Shown: piece after piece, positions 56,821 to 64,000 of the stretch
Position numbering within the stretch: position 1 is the stretch's first letter
How the letters are laid out: each line of letters opens with the position of its first letter
Assembly (NCBI RefSeq): GCF_002355275.1
Contig: NZ_CP023449.1
Location: 2,458,001-2,522,000 of the forward strand
Direction: 5' to 3'
Length of the DNA stretch: 64,000 nucleotides
From: Rhizorhabdus dicambivorans
GTDB lineage: Bacteria; Pseudomonadota; Alphaproteobacteria; Sphingomonadales; Sphingomonadaceae
Notes under the pieces: model-generated
Databases searched by the model: none
The model's input: only the letters and a program-made list of their open reading frames with translations
Told to the model about the DNA's origin: nothing
Position numbers and translations under genes: made by a program

Positions 56821-58301
56821 GCAGCTATCGTATCCAGGGCGCCACCGGCGAATGGGAGGTCGTGATCGGCCTTGAGGTTCATGCGCAGGTCGTTTCCAAT
56901 GCCAAGCTCTTCTCGGGTGCCTCGGCCGCCTTCGGTGCCGAGCCGAACCAGAATGTCTCGCTGATCGACGCGGCGATGCCGGGCATGCTGCCCGTGCCGA
57001 ACGAGGAGTGCATCCGCCAGGCGGTGAAGACCGGCATGGCGCTGGGTGCCGAGATCAACCGCTGGTCGCGCTTCGACCGGAAGAATTATTTCTACGCCGA
57101 TCTGCCGCAGGGTTATCAGATATCGCAGCTCTATCACCCGCTGGTGGGCGAAGGCGCGGTTGAGATCGACGCCGACGAGAAGGCCGGCATCGCCGAGCCC
57201 AAGACGATCGGCATCGAACGGCTCCATGTCGAGCAGGACGCCGGCAAGCTGATGCATGATCAGCACCCGACCCGCTCCTATGTCGATCTCAACCGTTCGG
57301 GCGTCGCGCTGATGGAGATCGTCTCGAAGCCTGACATGCGTTCTCCCGCCGAAGCAGGGGCTTATCTTCGTAAGCTGCGATCGATCCTGCGCTATGTCGG
57401 CTCGTGCGACGGCAATATGGAAGAAGGCTCGATGCGCGCCGACGTCAACGTTTCGGTGCGCAAGGTCGGCGAACCCTTCGGCACCCGCACCGAGACCAAG
57501 AACGTCAATTCGGTCCGCTTCGTGATGGCTGCGATCGAGGGCGAGGCGAACCGGCAAGTCGACGTGCTCGAAAGCGGCGGGACGATCGTGCAGGAGACCC
57601 GGCTCTACGATCCGGACCGGAACGAGACGCGGTCGATGCGCTCCAAGGAGGATGCGCACGACTATCGCTATTTCCCCGATCCCGACCTGCTCCCGCTGGA
57701 ACTGAGCGAGGAATTCGTCGCACAGTGCCAGGCCGAGATGCCCGAACTGCCCGACGCCAAGCGGGCCCGCTATGAAGGCCCGCTCGGGCTGTCCGCCTAT
57801 AACGCATCGGTGATCACCGCCGACGTCGAGACCGCGCGCTGGTTCGAGCAGCTGTTGGATGCGACCGGCAAGACCGGCCCCGAGATTGCGAAGCAGGCCA
57901 GCAACTGGCTAATCTCCGACCTGTTCGGCGCGCTCAACCGGCTCGGCAAGGATATCGGCGAGAGCCCGGTTTCCCCGAAGCAGGGCGCTGAACTGCTCGG
58001 CCTGGTCGCCGACGGCACGCTGTCGGGCACGCTGTCCAAGCAGGTGTTCGAGATCATGCTGGAGACCGGCGAAGATCCCGCGAAGATAGTCGAGGAACGT
58101 GGGCTCAAGCAGACCAGCGACACCGGCGAGATCGAGAAGGTGATCGCCGGGATCATCGCCGCCAATGCCGACAAGGTGGAACAATATCATGGTGGCAAGG
58201 TCCAGCTGTTCGGCTTCTTCGTCGGCCAGACGATGAAGGCGATGGGCGGCAAGGCCAATCCCGGCGTGGTCAACGAGCTGCTGAAGAAGGCGCTGGGCTG
58301 A
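56817..58301 (+). CDS. gatB: Asp-tRNA(Asn)/Glu-tRNA(Gln) amidotransferase subunit B
   Basis: 494 residues from ATG 56817 (ATGA overlap with gatA). [31 protein letters not shown] and [20 protein letters not shown] form the kinase-like cradle; the C-terminal YqeY-like tail ends in a [19 protein letters not shown] segment that binds tRNA. It phosphorylates the misacylated tRNA before amidation. Confidence 0.97.
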   Translation: MSSYRIQGATGEWEVVIGLEVHAQVVSNAKLFSGASAAFGAEPNQNVSLIDAAMPGMLPVPNEECIRQAVKTGMALGAEINRWSRFDRKNYFYADLPQGYQISQLYHPLVGEGAVEIDADEKAGIAEPKTIGIERLHVEQDAGKLMHDQHPTRSYVDLNRSGVALMEIVSKPDMRSPAEAGAYLRKLRSILRYVGSCDGNMEEGSMRADVNVSVRKVGEPFGTRTETKNVNSVRFVMAAIEGEANRQVDVLESGGTIVQETRLYDPDRNETRSMRSKEDAHDYRYFPDPDLLPLELSEEFVAQCQAEMPELPDAKRARYEGPLGLSAYNASVITADVETARWFEQLLDATGKTGPEIAKQASNWLISDLFGALNRLGKDIGESPVSPKQGAELLGLVADGTLSGTLSKQVFEIMLETGEDPAKIVEERGLKQTSDTGEIEKVIAGIIAANADKVEQYHGGKVQLFGFFVGQTMKAMGGKANPGVVNELLKKALG

Positions 58302-58317
58302 TCCAGTCTCTTATTTG

Positions 58318-58413
58318 CGTCATGCCAGCGCAGGCCGGCATCCATGTCTGCTGTCTTATGCGCAGTCATCTGGCTGATGAGAGACATGGACCCCAGCCTG
58401 TGCTGGGGTGACG
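58318..58413. repeat. Dispersed inverted repeat, copy 1
   Basis: A 96-base unit beginning CGTCATGCCAGCGCAGG and ending GCTGGGGTGACG, inversely related at its ends. The middle has ATGTCTG and GAGAGACATGGACCCCAGCC. The same unit recurs at 63627-63722, with conserved ends and a variable middle. It lies just after the gatB stop. Confidence 0.8.
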
Positions 58414-58473
58414 GGTGGTGCAGGCTAAGGAACCCACTTCCTGCCTCCCGTTTCGTCGCGCTACACCAGCGCC

Positions 58474-61400
58474 ATGATCTACGGCGATCCCGGCAGCGTC
58501 ATCCCGCTCAACCTCGCCGCAGGGGTGGGCGACTATCAGCTGTCGGTGCCCTCGGGGCTGCCGCTCGCCCGGAGGATAGCGGTGCCGGGGTTCCGGCCCG
58601 CCAGTGCGGGCTGGCGGTTCAATGGTGCCGCCAACTTCGTGATGGGCGAAGGCGATGGGCTGTCCAGCCGGGTCCAGCTGCGCACCGTCGGCCCCGGACG
58701 GGCCACGGCGGGCGGCATGGCGCTCGGCCGCGACAGCTTCCTGCAGTCGGGGCCGCTGGGGCTCGATTTCGGCACGCATGCCGATCCGGCCCGAAACCAG
58801 GCGCCGCACCGTCTGCGCTGCTCCTTTCGCGGGATCGTGCCGCGCGCCGATGGCGCGTTGCTGTTCTACATGGTGGGCTGGGGGATCGGCAGCATCGCGC
58901 TCACCACCCGCTATGGCAGCGATCAGCTCGAATGCCTGATCGGGCGCGGCGAGGCGACAGAGGGAGGCTTCTTCAGCACCGCGATGCGCAAGCCCGGCGT
59001 GGAACAACTGCTCGAAGTCGAATGGTGTGACAATGTGGCGGGGCCCGGCGGCACGCTTTCCTTTCTCATCGACGGCAAGGCGGCGGGTGGGCCGTTCCGC
59101 ACGAAGCTGAAGCCGCGCATCACCCCCGAAATGGATTTCTCGGTCAACGCCGCACTCGGCAACACCCGGCAGGCGATCGACGGCATGGTCGTGGCTGAGG
59201 TGTCGATCGGTTTCGACCGTCCCGTAGCCGACTATCGCTATCTTCCGGTGGCCAGCGGGCTGCTACCCGGCGAGGAATTGCCTGATCTGGTCGTCGATGC
59301 CCGGACTGTCACGGCGCCGCGGCCACCGCAAACCCTGGCTTGGCGATCATTCGACGGGGGTGTGGCGACGCTCGACATCACGGTCGGGCCGATCGACGTA
59401 CCGTCGGGCCAGGCCTATAAGGCGGTGCTGGTCGACTGGTCGAGCGGGGCGGGGGTACCCCATCCCAACCAGCTCGTCATGACCCGGCTCGCCGCCCAGA
59501 ATTGCCGGTTCGAGGATGCGTGGCTCGGTGCCGCGCAGCCGGCCTGGGCCGAATGCCTGCCGCAGGGGCCGGTGCCCGTGATCAACGGCATCGCTTATCG
59601 CATCGAGGCGATCCGCTCGAGCGACTATGTCCAGTTCCAGTTCGGCTATGACTGGGATGAGAGCGTGATGCCGGCCAATCCGTTCGGTGATCCGTCGGGC
59701 CGCAACGCCTATATGATTCCCCACAAATGGCTGATCTACGATCGTGACGAGAAGCTGCTCGCCACGATCGAGACACCCGATGGCGGCCCGCTCAACGGCC
59801 GGGACAAGATGGCCCTCTATGGCGGCCCCAGCGACGGACGCGGCTGTGCGATGACCGACGGCACCCATCGCTGGTATCCCCATGGTACGGTGCGCTCGGG
59901 CATCATCTGGCGCAGTCGCGATCCGGGCAGCCATGAACAATCGGGAATCCGCGCCGCGGTGCCGCTGTTCGACCTGTCCATACCCTTCGGCTGCCATCTC
60001 GATTATTCGGTCAACGGCTTCGATCTGCGCATCTTCTCCGGCGGCGCGGGCAATGAAGGGCAGGCGAACGGTTTCGGCAATATCCGGGTGATCCCCTGGA
60101 AGCAGAGCGACTATCGGGCGATGGTCGGCGCGGCCGGACGGACCAGGGATCCGTTCACCGCGCTCTATTCGGCCAATTCGCTGGCGGCCAATGCGGCGCT
60201 GTGGCTCGAATATACGCCCTTCAACATCCAGGGCCGTTCGCCGATCGCCGGCCCCGGCGGCCAGCGCGACGACCGGCAGATCATTGCCGAGCCGGTGGTC
60301 TGGCACATGAACCTGCCCGACGGGCGGCGCCCGCACGATGGCACGCCCTGGCGCACGATCGCGCTCGATTATCTGACCGGCTATGTCTCGGACCCGGTCC
60401 ATGCCTTCGAGAAGGGGCGCAACGTCCCGCTGTTCAAGCGGGACGCGCGCCGCTCGATCGCCTTCCGCAACCATTATTACGGACCGGGCAATCTGGGGCT
60501 TCCCGCCAACCAGGCCTGGTATCAGCAGGGCGGACGCGTCTCGACCTGGATTCAGGGCGTCAATCCGTTGCGGGTCGCCGCGCCCTATGGCGGCGACGTG
60601 CCGGAGCGGCCTTATTTCGGCACCTTCCAGATCGACAAGCCGCACAGCCACCAGTTTCCCGGCTGGGGGAGCCTGTTGTTCCGCTCGCCCGAATTCGCGT
60701 TTCTCGGCCACCGCTTCTGGGATCAGAACCGGCTCTACACCAACGACATCCTCGGCGATCCCTGGCTCGATCTCTGGTCGGCGCGCGAAGGAGCCTGGTC
60801 CTTCCTGCACGCGGCACTCGCCTGGAAGACCGCCAGCGCGGGCTCGCAGCGGCTCTACAGCCGGGCCGAGGTGCTCGATTTCGTTATCTTCGACTTCGAG
60901 CAGTTCCATGCCCGCCATTACGCCAGCGATCCCGGCTTCCTCCATCCGCCGACCAACCTGATGCGCAACGGGCAGGTCGATATCGGCCTTGCCGTCTATG
61001 CCGCCGCGCCCTTCTTCGGGGTGATATGCAAGGATGACCGCCGCCTGTTCCAGCACGAATTCTTCATCGGCTACTGGCTGAGCGCGATCGCCGCGGGCGA
61101 GAAGCTGGGTTTCAACGCCGCGCTGCGCGGCGCTTCGGCCAAGGCGGCGGCGGTGCTCGACTGGCTGATCGCGATGCACCGCAAGCGGGTGGTAGGCCGT
61201 CTGCTGGAGGGGCAGTTGCTGCCGCCGATCGATGGGACCAGCTCGAACATCGGTCTGTGGACCGCCGATCACATCGCGGCGGCGGGCGGAGAGGTCGCGC
61301 GGCTGCCGAAAAGCTACGCCGAACTGGAGAAATATTGGGGCCGCACGCCGAGCTGGGACCGCTATATCAGCGACCAGGGATCGACCAGCCGCGACGGGCA

Positions 61401-61608
61401 GGCGATGGACCAGCTGATCGCGGCGCCGTCGCTGCTGCGCTACCTGCTGGGCCAGTCGGGCGACGATCTGGTCGCCGCGCAGACCGTCGCCAATGGCTGG
61501 CGGGAGCAGAAGAAGGCCGAGGAGCTGAAGAAGGGCGAGCGGGCTGGGGAGGGCTGGTTCGTCTATCTCCAGGCCAGCAACAACCCCGCCAAGGCAGTGC
61601 AAAGCTGA
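58474..61608 (+). CDS. Large protein of unknown family (1044 residues)
   Basis: No signal peptide and no recognised domain. Residues about 1-260 look like a beta-sandwich (repeated Gly/Val strands such as SRVQLRTVGPGRATAGGMAL). The rest is rich in Trp, Tyr, His and aromatic motifs and becomes helical in the last third (LLEGQLLPPIDGTSSNIGLW, then VARLPKSYAELEKYWG), which resembles an alpha-toroid. A virion, tail or glycan-active protein is possible, but nothing decides it. There is no upstream Shine-Dalgarno of note. It is bracketed by two repeat types (58318-58413 and 61638-61710), a pattern compatible with insertion. Codon usage looks like its neighbours. Confidence 0.65.
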   Translation: MIYGDPGSVIPLNLAAGVGDYQLSVPSGLPLARRIAVPGFRPASAGWRFNGAANFVMGEGDGLSSRVQLRTVGPGRATAGGMALGRDSFLQSGPLGLDFGTHADPARNQAPHRLRCSFRGIVPRADGALLFYMVGWGIGSIALTTRYGSDQLECLIGRGEATEGGFFSTAMRKPGVEQLLEVEWCDNVAGPGGTLSFLIDGKAAGGPFRTKLKPRITPEMDFSVNAALGNTRQAIDGMVVAEVSIGFDRPVADYRYLPVASGLLPGEELPDLVVDARTVTAPRPPQTLAWRSFDGGVATLDITVGPIDVPSGQAYKAVLVDWSSGAGVPHPNQLVMTRLAAQNCRFEDAWLGAAQPAWAECLPQGPVPVINGIAYRIEAIRSSDYVQFQFGYDWDESVMPANPFGDPSGRNAYMIPHKWLIYDRDEKLLATIETPDGGPLNGRDKMALYGGPSDGRGCAMTDGTHRWYPHGTVRSGIIWRSRDPGSHEQSGIRAAVPLFDLSIPFGCHLDYSVNGFDLRIFSGGAGNEGQANGFGNIRVIPWKQSDYRAMVGAAGRTRDPFTALYSANSLAANAALWLEYTPFNIQGRSPIAGPGGQRDDRQIIAEPVVWHMNLPDGRRPHDGTPWRTIALDYLTGYVSDPVHAFEKGRNVPLFKRDARRSIAFRNHYYGPGNLGLPANQAWYQQGGRVSTWIQGVNPLRVAAPYGGDVPERPYFGTFQIDKPHSHQFPGWGSLLFRSPEFAFLGHRFWDQNRLYTNDILGDPWLDLWSAREGAWSFLHAALAWKTASAGSQRLYSRAEVLDFVIFDFEQFHARHYASDPGFLHPPTNLMRNGQVDIGLAVYAAAPFFGVICKDDRRLFQHEFFIGYWLSAIAAGEKLGFNAALRGASAKAAAVLDWLIAMHRKRVVGRLLEGQLLPPIDGTSSNIGLWTADHIAAAGGEVARLPKSYAELEKYWGRTPSWDRYISDQGSTSRDGQAMDQLIAAPSLLRYLLGQSGDDLVAAQTVANGWREQKKAEELKKGERAGEGWFVYLQASNNPAKAVQS

Positions 61609-61616
61609 CGAGGAAA

Positions 61617-61637
61617 ACGGGCCTCGATGAGGCCCGT
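61617..61637 (+). terminator. Terminator-like hairpin after the 1044-residue gene
   Basis: ACGGGCCTC (61617-61625) and GAGGCCCGT (61629-61637) form a perfect 9-base stem with a 3-base loop, 9 bases past the stop codon. There is no T-run on the plus side, so it may stop transcription weakly or shield the mRNA end. Confidence 0.5.
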
Positions 61638-61710
61638 AAGGCCGAATGGCCGCCCGAGCTTATGCGAGGAAAGCCAAGGCCGCGGATGCGGCCGCCCGGC
61701 GTTTGAGGGC
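61638..61710 (+). repeat. Structured dispersed element, copy 2
   Basis: Second copy of the element at 38808-38883: AAG, a short hairpin (GGCC-GAAT-GGCC), CCGAGCTTATGCGAGG, AAAGCCAAG, hairpin GGCCGC-GGAT-GCGGCC, then CGGCG-TTTGAGGGC. The stem bases differ from copy 1 in both arms, while the loop and flanks are the same, indicating conserved base pairing. Confidence 0.65.
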
Positions 61711-61778
61711 CAGCAAATGGCTGGGTTGTGCTTGTCCCCCATGTTGCTATAGAGCCCGCCGACCGACGGTCCTTATTC

Positions 61779-61863
61779 GCGGGCGTGGCGGAACTGGTAG
61801 ACGCGCTGGATTTAGGTTCCAGTATCGCAAGATGTGGGGGTTCGAGTCCCTTCGCCCGCACCA
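61779..61863 (+). tRNA. tRNA-Leu, anticodon UAG
   Basis: Acceptor GCGGGCG pairs with CGCCCGC; the D-arm contains GGCGGAACTGGTAGACGC, the anticodon stem CTGGA/TCCAG surrounds TTTAGGT (anticodon TAG), and a long variable arm and T-arm GGGGTTCGAGTCCCT follow. The encoded ACCA completes the 3' end at 61863. Length 85 nt, class II as for leucine. Confidence 0.97.
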
Positions 61864-61920
61864 GCTTCGCCACCAGCGCGCGGAGCGGGACCCGAAAAGA
61901 TTTCTCGAGATAGAGGTTGG

Positions 61921-63564
61921 ATGCGACCCATGCAGACTGTCGAAACGCTCAATGAGGGCCTGAAGCGCGCCTATACGGTGACGATCCCCGCCAATGATGT
62001 CGCCCAGCGCGTCGAGGCCGAGATCAAGTCGATCGCCCCCCAGGTCCGCATGCCCGGCTTCCGCCCCGGCAAGGTTCCGCCGAACATCGTCAAGAAGATG
62101 CATGGCCCGGCGATCGAGCAGGACGTGCTGAACAAGACCGTGCAGGACGGCGTCCAGCAGCTGCTCGCCGAGCAGAAGCTGCGTCCCGCCATGCAGCCGT
62201 CGGTCGAGCTGGTCGGCGGAGACTATGAGTCGGGCAAGGACGTGTCGCTCAAGGTCGAGCTGGAGGTCCTTCCCGAGGTGCCGCCGCCCGCGATCGAGGG
62301 CCTGAAGCTCGAACGCCTGACCGTCGCCGCCGATCAGGCCGCGATCGACGAGCAGATCGGGCGCATCGCCGGCCAGCAGAAGCGCTATGACGACGCCCAG
62401 GAAGGCCATCCGGCCGTCGAGGGCGATCTGGTCGTGATGGATTATAAGGGCACCGTAGACGGTGTCGCCTTCGATGGCGGCACCGGCGAGGGCATGTCGG
62501 TCGAGCTCGGCTCGGGCCGGCTGATCCCGGGCTTCGAGGAGCAGCTCGAAGGCGTCAAGAAGGGCGAGAGCCGTTCGCTGAACGTCACCTTCCCGAAGGA
62601 TTATGGCGAGAAGTCGCTAGCCGGCAAGGCCGCGGTGTTCGATGTGACCGTTACCGACGTGCGCATACCGGGCGAGACCAAGGTGGACGACGAGTTCGCC
62701 AAGTCGCTCGGCCTCGAAGGCCTCGACCAGCTTCGCGACCTGCTCAAGGGCCAGTTCGAGCAGGAGCTGAACGGCCTCACGCGCACCCATATGAAGCGCA
62801 AGCTGCTCGACCAGCTCGCGGCGGCCCATGACTTCCCGGTCCCGCCGTCGATGGTCGAGGCCGAGTTCCAGCAGATCTGGGCGCAGCTCGAGCATGAGGC
62901 GAGCCACGAGGAGGATCCCGAGGCCGCCCGCGCCGAGATGGAGAAGGATCGCGCCGATTATCAGGCGATCGCCGAGCGCCGCGTCCGCCTGGGCCTGCTC
63001 CTGTCGGAGATCGGCCAGCAGAACGGCGTCGAGGTGACCCAGCAGGAGATGCAGCGCCTCGTCCTGCAGGCCGCGCAGCAGTACGGCCCCAAGGACCGCG
63101 ACCGGTTCATCCAGTATGTCCAGCAGGACCCGATGGCCGCCGCCCAGCTCCGTGCGCCGCTCTATGAGGACAAGGTCATCGACTTCCTGTTCGAGAAGGC
63201 CGAGATCAGCGACCGCGAAGTGACCCGCGAGGAGCTGGAAGCCGCGATCGAGGCCGATGAGGAAGTGATCGGCAAGGGCCATGTCCATGGTCCGGATTGT
63301 GGCCACGACCATGATCACGGCCACGTCCATGGTCCGGATTGCGACCACGACCATGACGAGAAGCCGGCCAAGAAGCCCGCTCCCAAGAAGAAGGCCGCCG
63401 CCAAGGAAGAAGCTCCCGCCGAGGCCGTAGCCGAGGAGGCCGCCCCGGCGCCGAAGAAGGCCCCGGCCAAGAAGGCCGCCGCTGCCAAGGCCGAGGAAGC
63501 TCCCGCCGAGAAGGCCGCTGCGCCGAAGAAGGCTCCGGCCAAGAAGAAGACTGCCGCCGAGTAA
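61921..63564 (+). CDS. tig: Trigger factor with His-rich and Lys/Ala-rich C-terminal tail
   Basis: About 547 residues from ATG 61921 (ATG 61930 is the usual family start). VRMPGFRPGKVP and the ribosome-binding N-terminal domain are followed by an FKBP-type prolyl isomerase (VVMDYKGTVDGVAF, LIPGFEEQLEGVKKGESR) and the helical arms. After about residue 450 comes an added tail: two HGPDC-type units with HDHDHGHVHG, then a long KKAPAKK/AAAPKK-type Lys-Ala-Pro stretch. It is the first chaperone to bind nascent chains on the ribosome. The tail could bind metal or nucleic acid. Confidence 0.95.
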   Translation: MRPMQTVETLNEGLKRAYTVTIPANDVAQRVEAEIKSIAPQVRMPGFRPGKVPPNIVKKMHGPAIEQDVLNKTVQDGVQQLLAEQKLRPAMQPSVELVGGDYESGKDVSLKVELEVLPEVPPPAIEGLKLERLTVAADQAAIDEQIGRIAGQQKRYDDAQEGHPAVEGDLVVMDYKGTVDGVAFDGGTGEGMSVELGSGRLIPGFEEQLEGVKKGESRSLNVTFPKDYGEKSLAGKAAVFDVTVTDVRIPGETKVDDEFAKSLGLEGLDQLRDLLKGQFEQELNGLTRTHMKRKLLDQLAAAHDFPVPPSMVEAEFQQIWAQLEHEASHEEDPEAARAEMEKDRADYQAIAERRVRLGLLLSEIGQQNGVEVTQQEMQRLVLQAAQQYGPKDRDRFIQYVQQDPMAAAQLRAPLYEDKVIDFLFEKAEISDREVTREELEAAIEADEEVIGKGHVHGPDCGHDHDHGHVHGPDCDHDHDEKPAKKPAPKKKAAAKEEAPAEAVAEEAAPAPKKAPAKKAAAAKAEEAPAEKAAAPKKAPAKKKTAAE

Positions 63565-63591
63565 TCGGCCGGCTTTCGGTCAAGGAATGAA

Positions 63592-63624
63592 AGGGCCGGG
63601 CGGCAACGTCCGGCCTTCTTCTTT
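63592..63624 (+). terminator. Intrinsic terminator of tig
   Basis: Arms GGCCGG (63594-63599) and CCGGCC (63610-63615) with a 10-base loop, followed by TTCTTCTTT. It lies about 30 bases after the tig stop and right before the dispersed repeat. Confidence 0.7.
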
Positions 63625-63626
63625 GC

Positions 63627-63722
63627 CGTCATGCCAGCGCAGGCTGGCATCCATGTCTGTCTCCTGGCGAGATGCCATCTGGCTGTCGAGAGACATGGAC
63701 CCCAGCCTTCGCTGGGGTGACC
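63627..63722. repeat. Dispersed inverted repeat, copy 2
   Basis: 96 bases beginning CGTCATGCCAGCGCAGGCTG and ending GCTGGGGTGACC. Ends match copy 1 at 58318-58413 almost base for base; the centre differs. It ends directly against the stop codon of the next (minus-strand) gene, so it fills the whole space between that gene and the tig terminator. Confidence 0.8.
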
Positions 63723-63992
63723 TCAGAGTCGCTTTGAGCGAATTCCCACCGCCAGCGCGAACAGCGCGAAGCCAGTCGCGATCGTCCAGACGAACACCCG
63801 TTCCATGAACCAGGCGTGGACGATGGTGTGCTGCCACAGCAGCAGCAGCAGCGCGAGGATCGCCAGGTTCGACGCGATCAGGTGGATCGTTCGCGCGCGG
63901 AGCAGCGGCTCGCCGGAACGGAGGAGCACCCGACCGCCCCAGATGCCGAAGCCGATCGCGGTGGCGAGGATCGCGCCGGCCAGCACATGCAT
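63723..63992 (-). CDS. Small polytopic membrane protein, unknown (start near window edge)
   Basis: 89 residues from ATG 63992 with three hydrophobic segments (LAGAILATAIGFGIW, LIASNLAILALLLLLW and VFVWTIATGFALFALAVGI) and short basic loops. No family recognised. Only 8 bases are available upstream of the ATG and they show no ribosome binding site, so the gene may begin beyond the window. Its stop touches the repeat at 63627-63722. Confidence 0.5.
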   Translation of the reverse strand: MHVLAGAILATAIGFGIWGGRVLLRSGEPLLRARTIHLIASNLAILALLLLLWQHTIVHAWFMERVFVWTIATGFALFALAVGIRSKRL

Positions 63993-64000
63993 GCCGGCGG

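Noticed and set aside
58474-61608. Prophage remnant
   Set aside because: Besides the large orphan there is no integrase, terminase, portal, capsid or tail gene, and the tRNA-Leu next to it is intact without an att duplication that I can see.

Overview
The window is a GC-rich (about 65 % by eye) stretch of alphaproteobacterial chromosome, almost certainly from the Sphingomonadales (Sphingomonas, Rhizorhabdus or Sphingobium type). The evidence is the start of a SapC-family gene at the left edge, the DUF4402 fimbrial genes, a bacteriophytochrome with an HWE-type kinase, the F1 operon order atpH-A-G-D-(YHS-like)-C with a very short epsilon, Flp pilins, frequent GTG/TTG starts and 1- to 4-base stop/start overlaps. 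I see no prophage, integrase, transposase, CRISPR array or rRNA. Most of it is core metabolism, interrupted by envelope and surface genes.

Layout. 1-8.7 kb: SapC fragment, FAD-linked oxidase, small secreted protein, RhlE-type helicase, phospholipase D, then heme oxygenase plus bacteriophytochrome kinase (bphO-bphP). 8.7-12.8 kb: a three-gene minus-strand glycosylation operon (GT4, polytopic membrane protein, GT2-GtrA); the GT4 gene carries an apparent frameshift in a G7 run. 13.0-19.0 kb: a five-gene chaperone-usher type cluster whose subunits are DUF4402 proteins. 19-24.9 kb: small enzymes, tRNA-Arg(CCG), nth-dapB, cupin, a DUF922-like protease, a sirtuin, a nested palindromic repeat and a periplasmic methyltransferase. 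25-28.6 kb: cpaF and a serralysin-like RTX protease. 28.8-33.9 kb: the F1 ATP synthase operon. 34-39.5 kb: hsp20, accA, two tandem M48 proteases with LysM-like tails and two Flp pilins. 39.5-45.1 kb: mutT, TPR protein, YceI and the ilvB-ilvN-ilvC cluster. 45.1-51 kb: miaA/serB with overlapping divergent starts, FkbM-like protein, PilZ and two SPOR proteins. 51-54.9 kb: pyrB with a PyrC-like protein lacking metal ligands, ruvX and a DUF3089 hydrolase. 55-58.3 kb: gatCAB. 58.3-64 kb: a 1044-residue protein of unknown family bracketed by dispersed repeats, tRNA-Leu(UAG), trigger factor with a His-rich and Lys/Ala-rich tail, and a small membrane protein.

Most interesting points: the DUF4402 chaperone-usher cluster, with three subunits sharing a C-terminal Tyr-Asn ending and one apparently two-domain tip-like subunit; a dispersed structured element present twice (38808-38883, 61638-61710) with compensatory stem changes around an invariant GGAT loop; the trigger factor tail; the YHS/TRASH-like gene inside the atp operon; and the 1044-residue orphan. 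All family names come from reading translated sequence; no database search was possible.
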